Positions 43,056-49,862 of a stretch of DNA of 64,000 nt are shown piece by piece. This DNA is from Pukyongia sp. (GTDB lineage: Bacteria; Bacteroidota; Bacteroidia; Flavobacteriales; Flavobacteriaceae). Positions within the stretch are counted from its first letter, which is position 1. The number at the start of each line of letters is the position of its first letter. Made by a program: the position numbers and the translations under genes. The DNA lies in assembly GCA_030148705.1 (NCBI GenBank), contig JASBSY010000003.1, forward strand, positions 1 to 64,000. The letters are read 5' to 3'. The notes beneath the pieces were generated by a model. That model saw nothing but the letters and a program-made list of their open reading frames with translations, searched no databases and was not told the DNA's origin.

Positions 43056-43757
43056 ATGAGGAAGAAACTACTCATCCTCCTTCTCGTATTCCCCTGGTTT
43101 TTGTGTTCTCAAGAGATTGTGGAACGCAAGCTGCTATCTGATGTCGTTGGGCAAAACATTCGGGAGTATAAAAAGAAAGCAAAGATTGCTATTCTTCACA
43201 AGGACTATGAACGCGCACAATTTCTCTTCGATTCGATAGTTTCCCACGTTATAAATGGCAGCTATCTGGATAATTTCAAAGTGCGAAAATCCAGCGGAAG
43301 ACGCTTCGAACTACACAGGTTCGACAAACCCATTTTTATGATTACTTCGGCTTCGTGGGTGGCCACCGGCCCCGGTGAAATCCCCGCCTTAAACAGCATT
43401 GCCGATGAATATTCGGAACAGGTAGATTTCCTGGTACTGTTCTGGGGACCAAAAAAGAAGCTTCGAAAGCTAAAAAAGAAGTATTCCAGGAATATATGCA
43501 TCCTATTCGTTAATGAACGGGAAAACACCAACGACCACACAATCCGATCGCTAAAACACAGTTTGGGCTTTCCAACCTCCTTTCTTATTTCAGATACCAA
43601 GGAGGTCCTGGATGTTCGTCGCAATGTACAGCATCCGTATTCCAAAGATTTCACCAAATCCTATAATCGGCACTATCAGGCCTTTATGGGAAGCCTGTCC
43701 GTCTTACTCCAGGTAGAAACAGACTCTACCTCCGCTCCCAACCAGATAATCGATTGA
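43056..43757 (+). CDS. Secreted thioredoxin-fold protein lacking the CXXC pair
   Basis: 233 aa. Signal peptide MRKKLLILLLVFPWFLCSQ. The C-terminal part (about 85-215) follows the TlpA/AhpC order: FDKPIFMITSASWVATGPGEIPALNSI, VDFLVLFWG, then LGFPTSFLISDTKEVL with the cis-Pro. At the place of WCxxC it reads WVATGPGEI, so there is no redox cysteine pair. It may be a binding or scaffold protein rather than a reductase. It converges with the TauE-like gene with no gap. Confidence 0.85.
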   Translation: MRKKLLILLLVFPWFLCSQEIVERKLLSDVVGQNIREYKKKAKIAILHKDYERAQFLFDSIVSHVINGSYLDNFKVRKSSGRRFELHRFDKPIFMITSASWVATGPGEIPALNSIADEYSEQVDFLVLFWGPKKKLRKLKKKYSRNICILFVNERENTNDHTIRSLKHSLGFPTSFLISDTKEVLDVRRNVQHPYSKDFTKSYNRHYQAFMGSLSVLLQVETDSTSAPNQIID

Positions 43758-44129
43758 TTATTTCGAGAAGAATAATTTAACCGCCGCTACTACCAGCACA
43801 AGGGCAAAGATTTTCTTCAACACATTCTGATTCAGGATCACGGCCAGTTTGGACCCAAAGTAGCCTCCAACCACAAAAAAGACAGCAATAACCAGGGCGT
43901 ATTTCCAGTCCAGCTGATGCCCGGCACTGTGATAGTTATAGGCAGCGATAAAAGTTACAGGGACGGCAAGTACAGCCAAACTCATGCCTTGCGCCTGGTG
44001 CTGATCGTAGCCCAGCAATAAAATCATTAGCGGAATCATGACCACCCCGCCTCCTACACCCATAAACCCACTGAACATACCCGCAAGCAGCCCGATAAGT
44101 ACTAAAACAAGGAATAAGCTCATACGCAT
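43758..44129 (-). CDS. Half-size TauE/SafE-family membrane protein
   Basis: 123 aa, four membrane helices, family motif GLLAGMFSGFMGVGGGVVMIP and GYDQHQAQGMSLAVL at the start. Typical TauE/SafE transporters are about 250 aa with two such halves; this is one half with an intact start and stop, so it probably works as a homodimer. Substrates in the family are sulfite or organosulfonates, but this short form is uncharacterised. It starts directly after the lytic transglycosylase stop. Confidence 0.9.
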   Translation of the reverse strand: MRMSLFLVLVLIGLLAGMFSGFMGVGGGVVMIPLMILLLGYDQHQAQGMSLAVLAVPVTFIAAYNYHSAGHQLDWKYALVIAVFFVVGGYFGSKLAVILNQNVLKKIFALVLVVAAVKLFFSK

Positions 44130-45065
44130 TTAATCTGCAGGATTATAGTACCCTTTTTCAGGAATTTCGATATAATATTCCTTTCCGGAAGCGTTCTTCA
44201 GATAGGTTTCCCGCAACCAGGGATTATGTAATTTCAGGATCTTGTAATTGATGTCGAATTTCTTCGCAAAGTCTGCAAAGTCTGTTACGGCCGTATCGAC
44301 TTTTACTTTATAGGTCGGAACGGGTTTATACAGATCCTGTTCTCTGAAGTTGAAGCCGTATTTCTGTGGATTTGAAAGGATTTCTTTAAAGGCCAGTATC
44401 CTGAATACATAGCGACTGGTTTCATCGTTTAACAACAGGTCGTAATAGTTGTTTGGTGCTTTCTGCCGGTCGATCTGGTTCTGAATACCTGCATTCCCCG
44501 CGTTATAAGCCGCTGCAGCAAGAGTCCAGCTGCCGAAACGCTGTTTGGATTTCTTGAGGTACTCCGCAGCAACTTCCGTGGCTTTTTCGAGGTTGTAGCG
44601 TTCATCTACATAGTCGTTTATCTCGAGGTCGTATTCCCGGCCGGTACCCTTCATAAAGTGCCAGATACCCGATGCCCCTGCAGGGGAACTATTGTTTTCC
44701 AGGCCGCTTTCGGCTACGGCCAAATATTTAAAATCATCAGGCAATCCGTATTTAGCCAGCAGCGGTTCGATTATTGGAAAATACTTATGAGCTCTTTTTA
44801 TGATGAGAAGGCCATTGGACTGCCAGTAGGTGTTAACAAGCAATTCTTTATCCATGCGCTCCCGTATATCGGGTTCATTTAGTGGGACAGCTTCCCCGGC
44901 GAAGTCCATTCTTTCGGGTAACTGCAGGGCGTACACATTATAATCATTTACCAGTTTCTCGCTACTGGTCTCCATCGGCTTCGGACTCTCCTGCACCGCA
45001 TTCACACAAAGGCCGCTCACCGTTAATAAGATGGCAGCCAACCCAATTTTAGACAGTATACTCAT
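44130..45065 (-). CDS. Lytic transglycosylase, MltD-like
   Basis: 311 aa peptidoglycan-cleaving enzyme. N-terminal signal (LAAILLTVSGLCVNA). SLT domain with catalytic Glu in AVAESGLENNSSPAGASGIWHF, then YVDERYNLEKATEVAAEYL and AAAAYNAGNAGI. No LysM repeats; the C-terminus instead has a short YKVKVDTAVTDFADFAKKF segment. It acts on the cell wall and is not linked by context to a secretion machine. The TauE-half gene follows at once, so they share a transcript. Confidence 0.94.
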   Translation of the reverse strand: MSILSKIGLAAILLTVSGLCVNAVQESPKPMETSSEKLVNDYNVYALQLPERMDFAGEAVPLNEPDIRERMDKELLVNTYWQSNGLLIIKRAHKYFPIIEPLLAKYGLPDDFKYLAVAESGLENNSSPAGASGIWHFMKGTGREYDLEINDYVDERYNLEKATEVAAEYLKKSKQRFGSWTLAAAAYNAGNAGIQNQIDRQKAPNNYYDLLLNDETSRYVFRILAFKEILSNPQKYGFNFREQDLYKPVPTYKVKVDTAVTDFADFAKKFDINYKILKLHNPWLRETYLKNASGKEYYIEIPEKGYYNPAD

Positions 45066-45126
45066 GATGTAAATTTTTTATTTAAAGATAAAAAAACAAC
45101 AGCGCCCGCTAAAGTTTTCGGTAAAA

Positions 45127-45789
45127 TTAATCGTTAATAGCTTCAATTATTTTGCGAGACACCTTACTACCTTTATCAAGCAGCATGATATGGGTCCCCC
45201 CTTCTACTATTCTACAGTTCTCAATGTGTTTAATAGGGAAGATTATATCGCTGTCCCCGTGGATATGCACCACGTCCTCGTCGGGGGTTTTTCGATTCCA
45301 GCACACCATATTCCTAATTGCCCAGTTGAGATAGCGGTGATCGCGAATATTGAGGAAAGCCTGGTACAATTGCAGTCTTTTTTTAGACCGGGGCCCGATG
45401 GCAAATTTTGTGAGGTCGTCCGAACTCAGCATCAGGCGTGTTGGGATGAGCCGGTATAGGCCTGTTTTTCTGGCGAACTTCAGCCGAAAAGGCATTTCCG
45501 AAGTAGCTTTTACGCTTGAAATGATGATAAGTTTACGCAGATTTAAAAAAGGCGCCATTTCCTGGGCCACCACCCCCCCGAAAGAAACGCCGGCCAGTAT
45601 GGCCTGGGGTTCGGTGACGAATTCTGCCATACGCCTGGCATAGGCGGCTATGGGTTCTTTCTTTTCGGGAATAATCCAATCGAGGTAATGAACAGAAAAA
45701 CGATCCTCCGGGAGACGGATATTCTTAAATATTTCCTTACCTGCGGCCAGCCCCGGTACGAAGTAAACATGGATTTTGGTTTCGGACAT
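45127..45789 (-). CDS. Alpha/beta hydrolase
   Basis: 220 aa cytoplasmic hydrolase. Nucleophile elbow GVSFGGVVAQEM, acid Asp probably in HIHGDSDIIFPI, and His in VEGGTHIMLLDKG. It is small, with a basic lid (KLRFARKTGLYRLIP). Substrate unknown. It is divergent from the pirin gene and runs towards the lytic transglycosylase with 61 bp between them. Confidence 0.92.
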   Translation of the reverse strand: MSETKIHVYFVPGLAAGKEIFKNIRLPEDRFSVHYLDWIIPEKKEPIAAYARRMAEFVTEPQAILAGVSFGGVVAQEMAPFLNLRKLIIISSVKATSEMPFRLKFARKTGLYRLIPTRLMLSSDDLTKFAIGPRSKKRLQLYQAFLNIRDHRYLNWAIRNMVCWNRKTPDEDVVHIHGDSDIIFPIKHIENCRIVEGGTHIMLLDKGSKVSRKIIEAIND

Positions 45790-45832
45790 AGTGGTTTTAC
45801 AACTTACTAATGGATTTGGCAGCCGTTTTTCG

Positions 45833-45840
45833 TAACTTTG
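45833..45840 (+). promoter_or_regulatory. -7 element before the pirin gene
   Basis: TAACTTTG, 39 bp before the ATG. A TTTG lies 14 nt upstream (45815-45818), closer than usual. Confidence 0.45.
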
Positions 45841-45879
45841 TAAGCAAAGATAGAATTATCATTTTCTATCCGGGGCCCA

Positions 45880-46596
45880 ATGAAAAAGATTTTACATCCT
45901 GAAGCAACACGCGGAAGCATGAACGCCGGCTGGTTACAGGCGAGGTATTCTTTTAGTTTTGCCAATTATTTCGACCCTAATAGACTCCAATTCGGAAAAC
46001 TCAGGGTTCTCAATGACGACATAATCGCCCCGGCCATGGGGTTTGGCAAACACCCCCACCGGAATATGGAAATTATCACCATCCCTCAGCAAGGCGCATT
46101 AAAACACCGGGATTCTATGGGAAATGAAGGAGTTGTAGGAGCAGGAGATATCCAGGTTATGAGTGCAGGCAGCGGTGTGGAACACAGTGAGATTAACGCG
46201 AACCCGAACGAAGCACTAAAGCTGTTCCAGATTTGGGTGTTGCCGGAAACAGAAAATGTGGAGCCCAGGTACGATCAGAATAAGATCGCCCCCTTGCTTA
46301 AACCAAACCAATTAAGTGCTGTTGTGAAGCCCAAATCGGAAGCTTCTAACGGCGATCTGTGGGTTCACCAGCAATGCTGGTTCAACCTCGGAGAATTTTC
46401 AGAACAAAAAGAAACCACGTATAAGCTACATGACCCTTCACACGGCATATATCTCTTCATTATTGATGGCACCGTTATTGTTGATAACGAAACACTTAAC
46501 AGAAGAGATGCAATTGGCATCTGGGATACCGAGAGTATTACTTTCAAAGTCGGTAAGAACAGTAAGTTATTGCTAATTGAAGTGCCGATGAACTAA
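45880..46596 (+). CDS. Pirin-family cupin protein
   Basis: 238 aa bicupin. Iron ligands in HPHRNMEIITI and in SGVEHSEI, with the pirin text GWLQARYSFSFANYFDP, FGKLRVLNDD and VMSAGSGVEHSE. Family members act as quercetin dioxygenases or transcription cofactors, and the actual substrate here is unknown. It is followed 12 bp later by a short acetyltransferase gene on the same strand. Confidence 0.94.
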   Translation: MKKILHPEATRGSMNAGWLQARYSFSFANYFDPNRLQFGKLRVLNDDIIAPAMGFGKHPHRNMEIITIPQQGALKHRDSMGNEGVVGAGDIQVMSAGSGVEHSEINANPNEALKLFQIWVLPETENVEPRYDQNKIAPLLKPNQLSAVVKPKSEASNGDLWVHQQCWFNLGEFSEQKETTYKLHDPSHGIYLFIIDGTVIVDNETLNRRDAIGIWDTESITFKVGKNSKLLLIEVPMN

Positions 46597-46608
46597 AATT
46601 TATTTCCT

Positions 46609-46908
46609 ATGATAGAAGATGTTGAAATTACCGACAATGAATTTTTAAGACAGTTTGAACTCGAAGTAGGCGATAATATGGCCCGAATCGAGTATGCATT
46701 ACAGGATCGGAAGATCTTTCTCACCAAATACGATATGCCTGAAGACATGGAAGACCAGGGATTCAGGGATATCTTTATTAAAGCGGTCTTCGAAGAAGTC
46801 CGGGAACGAGGCATCAGCCTGGTGCCAACCAGTCCCGAGATTGCAGGATTTATGAGAAAGAATCGTCGCAAGTATCGCGACCTGTTACCGGTAGGGATTA
46901 GTATCTAA
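46609..46908 (+). CDS. Minimal GNAT-like N-acetyltransferase
   Basis: 99 aa of the YidJ/GCN5-like 'acetyltransf_CG' type. RIEYALQDRKIFLTKYDMP, DQGFRDIFIKAVFEEVRERG and LVPTSPEIAGFMRKN resemble the compact family with acetyl-CoA-binding loop. It is too short for a full GNAT domain. Second gene of a pirin unit. It overlaps the convergent mtaB gene by 4 bp. Confidence 0.88.
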   Translation: MIEDVEITDNEFLRQFELEVGDNMARIEYALQDRKIFLTKYDMPEDMEDQGFRDIFIKAVFEEVRERGISLVPTSPEIAGFMRKNRRKYRDLLPVGISI

Positions 46909-48248
46909 GCCGACACACTTCCGTGGGCGATAGCAGCGTCTTCAAATTCGAAACGCACCAGGCCGTCGGCATCAATTTCTTTGAGACATACCTGATGTAA
47001 TGTATTCACCAGTTCGGGATCCCAGGGAGCCTTGACTTTTACATAATTTTCGGTGAAGCCGTGAATATAGCCCTGCTTGTTTTCACCTTCAAACAACACC
47101 GTTCGCGTAGTACCAAGTTGCTTTTCATAAAAAGCCCTACGTTTCTTAACCGACAACCCTCTTAACATCTTACTGCGTTTATGGCGAATTGATTTAGGAA
47201 CCACTGCCGACATAGTTGCGGCAGGAGTATTATCTCTTTCCGAATAGGTGAAAACATGTAGATAGGAAATATCCAGTTCATTGAGAAAGTGGTAGGTCTC
47301 TAAAAAATGCTCGTCGGTCTCTCCCGGAAATCCAACTATTACATCTACCCCAATACAGGCATGAGGCATCACCTCCCTTATTCTTTTCACCCTGTCTGCA
47401 TAGAGTTCCCGCATATACCGACGGCGCATTAGCTTCAAGATCTCATTGCTGCCACTTTGAAGCGGGATGTGAAAATGCGGCACAAAACTGTCGGATTCGG
47501 CCACAAATTCTATGGTTTCATTTTTCAGCAAGTTTGGTTCTATAGAGGAAATTCGAAGTCTTTCGATCCCTTCTACCTCATCAAGAGCTTCACAAAGTTC
47601 GAAAAAAGTGTGCTGGTGCTTCTTATTGCCAAACTCGCCTTTGCCGTAATCGCCAATATTTACTCCTGTTAGTACGATCTCCTTGATTCCTTTTGCTGAA
47701 ATATCGGCGGCATTCTGAAGTACATTCCCCAACGTATCACTCCTGCTTATGCCCCTCGCTAACGGAATGGTGCAGTAGGTACATTTGTAATCGCAGCCGT
47801 CCTGTACCTTTAAAAAAGCCCTGGTTCGGTCTCCTATGGAATAGGAACCTACGTAAAAGTCGGCCTCGGCTATTTCACAGGAGTGAACCTCCCCCATATC
47901 GTTCTTGCTAAGGTCATTGATATAATCGGTGATCTTGAATTTCTCGGTAGCACCAAGTACCAGGTCTACCCCGTTCACATCGGCCAGTTCCTGAGGTTTT
48001 AACTGGGCATAACAGCCAACAGCAGCTACAAATGCCTTCGGATTTACTGAAAGTGCCTGTTTTACAATCGTTTTAAATCGCTTATCGGCGTTTTCGGTAA
48101 CACTACAGGTATTAATTACATAGATATCTGCCACCTCATTGAAATCAACCCTGTCGAAGCCCTCGGCAGTAAACCCACGAGCAATGGTGGATGTTTCACT
48201 GAAATTCAGTTTACACCCCAGCGTATAAAATGCGACCTTTTTCTTCAT
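46905..48248 (-). CDS. mtaB: tRNA ms2t6A methylthiotransferase
   Basis: 447 aa radical-SAM enzyme that adds a methylthio group to t6A37 of tRNAs. N-terminal UPF0004 domain with cysteines in YTLGCKLNFSET, INTCSVTENADKRF and AVGCYAQL (a [4Fe-4S] site). Radical-SAM motif in DGCDYKCTYCTIPLARG. HIPLQSGSNEILKLMRRRY and DVIVGFPGETDEHF follow. A TRAM-like C-terminus is present. Upstream begins repeat cluster B. Confidence 0.96.
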   Translation of the reverse strand: MKKKVAFYTLGCKLNFSETSTIARGFTAEGFDRVDFNEVADIYVINTCSVTENADKRFKTIVKQALSVNPKAFVAAVGCYAQLKPQELADVNGVDLVLGATEKFKITDYINDLSKNDMGEVHSCEIAEADFYVGSYSIGDRTRAFLKVQDGCDYKCTYCTIPLARGISRSDTLGNVLQNAADISAKGIKEIVLTGVNIGDYGKGEFGNKKHQHTFFELCEALDEVEGIERLRISSIEPNLLKNETIEFVAESDSFVPHFHIPLQSGSNEILKLMRRRYMRELYADRVKRIREVMPHACIGVDVIVGFPGETDEHFLETYHFLNELDISYLHVFTYSERDNTPAATMSAVVPKSIRHKRSKMLRGLSVKKRRAFYEKQLGTTRTVLFEGENKQGYIHGFTENYVKVKAPWDPELVNTLHQVCLKEIDADGLVRFEFEDAAIAHGSVSA

Positions 48249-48268
48249 AGTAAGCTTCGAAATGAGTG

Positions 48269-48276
48269 CAAAAATA
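48269..48276 (-). promoter_or_regulatory. -7 element before mtaB
   Basis: On the minus strand TATTTTTG followed by C, about 20 bp upstream of the start. No TTTG at 19 nt, because repeat cluster B starts there. Confidence 0.45.
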
Positions 48277-48297
48277 CAAAGTATTATTTATATGAGC

Positions 48298-48346
48298 CGG
48301 AAGTCGGAAGTCGGAAATCGGAAGCCGGAAGCCGGAAGCCTGAAGC
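48298..48346 (+). repeat. GGAAGYC heptad stretch 1
   Basis: About seven head-to-tail 7-bp units (GGAAGTC, GGAAATC, GGAAGCC variants) before palindrome B1. Similar stretches occur at 48519-48549, 48727-48790, 48917-48960 and 49292-49369. Heptads are not a multiple of three, so any open frame through them is chance. Confidence 0.8.
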
Positions 48347-48401
48347 TGTCTCTTCGAGTGAATTTGAAGTGCGGGAGCTACTTCAAATTAGTATCGAGAA
48401 G
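48347..48401 (+). repeat. 55-bp near-palindromic repeat, copy B1
   Basis: Reverse complement of copies A1-A3 with a small change (TGTCTCTTCGAG at the left). Stem AATTTGAAGT / ACTTCAAATT is intact. Confidence 0.88.
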
Positions 48402-48513
48402 TGGTTTTGGTGAAGGGTGAAGAGTCAAGCGTGATGCGTGAGCGGTGAACTGTTAGCTATAACTCAGGTGATTGAGTGGTTCCGCAGGGCGGAAGTGTAT
48501 CGAAATCACCGCG
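48402..48513 (+). repeat. 110-bp spacer module, copy B1
   Basis: Begins TGGTTTTGGTGAAGGGTGAAG and ends ...GAAGTGTATCGAAATCACCG. Landmarks AACTGTTAGC, GTGATTGAGTGGTTCCGC. Followed by heptad stretch 2. Confidence 0.8.
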
Positions 48514-48518
48514 AAAGA

Positions 48519-48549
48519 AGTCGGAAGCCGGAAGCCGGAAGCCGGAAGT
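48519..48549 (+). repeat. GGAAGYC heptad stretch 2
   Basis: Four units of GGAAGCC / GGAAGTT type joining the first spacer module to palindrome B2. Confidence 0.75.
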
Positions 48550-48604
48550 TGTCACTTCGAGTGAATTTGAAGTGCGGGAGCTACTTCATATTAGTATCGA
48601 GAAG
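48550..48604 (+). repeat. 55-bp near-palindromic repeat, copy B2
   Basis: Same element, with one base change (ACTTCATATT for ACTTCAAATT) that breaks one pair of the stem. Confidence 0.88.
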
Positions 48605-48723
48605 TGGTTTTGGTGAAGGGTGAAGAGTCAAGCGTGAAGCGTGATGCGTGAGCGGTAAACTGTTAGCACTAACCCAGGTGATTGAGTGGTTCCGCAGGGC
48701 GGAAGTGTATCGAAATCACCGGG
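48605..48723 (+). repeat. 110-bp spacer module, copy B2
   Basis: Second copy, a little longer by an extra GTGAAGC heptad. Same landmarks (AACTGTTAGC, GTGATTGAGTGGTTCCGC). Confidence 0.8.
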
Positions 48724-48830
48724 AAGGGATGCCGGAAGCCGGAAGCCGGAAGTCGGAAGTCGGAAGTCGGAAGTCGAAAGCCGAGAGTCTCCGCCTTCGC
48801 AAATGCTACGGCGGACTGGGGAAGCCGAGA

Positions 48831-48916
48831 TTGGTGAAGCGTGAGCGGTGAACTGTTAGCTCTAACTTAGGTGATTGAGTGGTTCCGCATAGCGGAAGTG
48901 TATCGAAATCACCGGG
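48831..48916 (+). repeat. 110-bp spacer module, copy B3 (shortened)
   Basis: Third copy. It lacks the preceding palindrome and begins TTGGTGAAGCGTGAGCGG. A GC-rich remnant similar to the cluster A 77-bp unit (CTCCGCCTTCGC...CTACGGCGGA) lies just before it at 48789-48818. Confidence 0.78.
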
Positions 48917-49010
48917 AAGGAAGTCGGAAGCCGGAAGCCTAAAGTCTGAAGTCTGAAGTCTCTTGGTCAAAACCGGATGTAATAAAAACCGTGAATACAT
49001 CATTATCCCC

Positions 49011-49186
49011 CTTTTTCGGCCAGCATAGGTATTTATTTTGCGTTAAGAATTCGCGAATCCCTGTAGAGAATTTAGCAAAATAAATACGGTTTCATTGCGC
49101 GGCAGAAGCAATGAAAATGCCTCTGAAAAAGAAAAAGGTCCTTTTCTTTGTAACTTTCTTTTAGACCAGTAAAAGAAAGTTAATTA
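49011..49186 (+). repeat. 178-bp multi-hairpin repeat module, copy B
   Basis: Reverse complement of 4584-4761 with a few substitutions and a changed loop (GCGGCAGAAGC here). It keeps the 11-bp stem AACTTTCTTTT / AAAAGAAAGTT, the CATTG/CAATG hairpin, the 13-bp stem GTATTTATTTTGC / GCAAAATAAATAC and the palindrome ATTCGCGAAT. Confidence 0.85.
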
Positions 49187-49224
49187 GATAAATTAAAAGG
49201 CAATACAAAAAAGAAGAAGCAAAA

Positions 49225-49279
49225 TGTCACTTCGAGTGAATTTGAAGTGCGGGAGCTACTTCAAATTAGTATCGAGAAG
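49225..49279 (+). repeat. 55-bp near-palindromic repeat, copy B3
   Basis: Third cluster B copy with an intact 10-bp stem. It lies 283 bp before the ATG of the four-helix-bundle gene and is followed by heptads GGAAGTCGGGAGCC. Confidence 0.88.
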
Positions 49280-49291
49280 TGGTTTTGGTGA

Positions 49292-49369
49292 GGAGGGAAG
49301 TCGGGAGCCGGAAGCCGGAAGTCGGAAGTCGGGAGCCGGAAGCCGGAAGTCGAAAGCCGGAAGTCTCCG
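49292..49369 (+). repeat. GGAAGYC heptad stretch 5, with left arm of an 18-bp inverted repeat
   Basis: About ten heptads, the last ones AAGTCGAAAGCCGGAAGT at 49347-49364. This 18-mer recurs exactly, in reverse complement, at 49867-49884. The two arms bracket the four-helix-bundle gene. Confidence 0.82.
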
Positions 49370-49507
49370 CCTTCGCTCAAGAGCTACGGCGGACAGGGGG
49401 AGTCGAAAGGAGAAAAAGTGAATTCATTGATCAGATACTAGAACGTATAGAAAGAAATTATGCTAATTTTGAAATAGTAGTTGCTAGCTCCTGAAAACTG
49501 TATTTCT

Positions 49508-49861
49508 ATGTATTTTAAATTTGAAAAACTGTTAATCTGGCAACGTGCAATGCTGTTTGGGGAAGAAGTGAATTTCCTTTGTAACAATTTCCCGGGAATT
49601 GAACGATATAACCTCGCCACCCAAATGCGAAGAGCGGCAGATTCCATAGCTTTGAATATTTCCGAAGGTTCAATTTTACAATCAAATCCGGAATATCGAA
49701 AATTTATAGGATATGCTATTCGTTCGCTGGCCGAAGTTGTAACTTGCATTCACAAAGCAAAAAACAGATCCTATATCACAGAGTCAACTTTCGAGGAACT
49801 GTATTCTAAGTCGTATCACTTGATGAACATGATGGTGGCCTTTAAACGTAATATTAAATAA
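49508..49861 (+). CDS. Four-helix-bundle protein (S23/IVP family, Avd-like fold)
   Basis: 117 aa from the ATG at 49508 (a TTG nine codons earlier is possible). Family text: FEKLLIWQRAMLFGEEVN at the start, YNLATQMRRAADSIALNISEG in helix 2, SNPEYRKFIGYAIRSLAEVV in helix 3, and LYSKSYHLMNMMVAFKRNIK at the end. The family is named for proteins encoded in 23S rRNA intervening sequences; the same fold occurs in Avd of diversity-generating retroelements. Free-standing Bacteroidota copies have no known function. Here it is flanked by heptad inverted repeats, and its stop lies 1 bp before the next start. Confidence 0.92.
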   Translation: MYFKFEKLLIWQRAMLFGEEVNFLCNNFPGIERYNLATQMRRAADSIALNISEGSILQSNPEYRKFIGYAIRSLAEVVTCIHKAKNRSYITESTFEELYSKSYHLMNMMVAFKRNIK

Positions 49862-49862
49862 T

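Larger units (their letters stand above)
48290..49480. other. Repeat cluster B, gene-free interval
   Basis: About 1.2 kb between mtaB and the four-helix-bundle gene. It carries three 55-bp palindromes, three 110-bp spacer modules, five GGAAGYC-type heptad stretches and one 178-bp multi-hairpin module, all in the opposite sense to cluster A. Palindromes B1 and B2 start 203 bp apart, marking a higher-order unit of heptads, palindrome and spacer. Open frames inside are repeat translations, not genes. Confidence 0.85.

Noticed and set aside
48438-48851. Two plus-strand open frames of 61 and 67 codons with similar N-termini
   Set aside because: They are the two copies of the spacer module and heptads read in frame by chance. 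Their likeness comes from the DNA repeat.
48298-49369. CRISPR-like array
   Set aside because: The repeats are 7-bp runs and mixed modules, with no uniform 25-40 bp repeats separated by unique spacers and no cas genes.
49224-49494. Open frames of 65 and 71 codons before the four-helix-bundle gene
   Set aside because: Made of palindrome B3 and Ser-Arg-Lys-rich heptad translation; the period of 7 bp is not a coding repeat.
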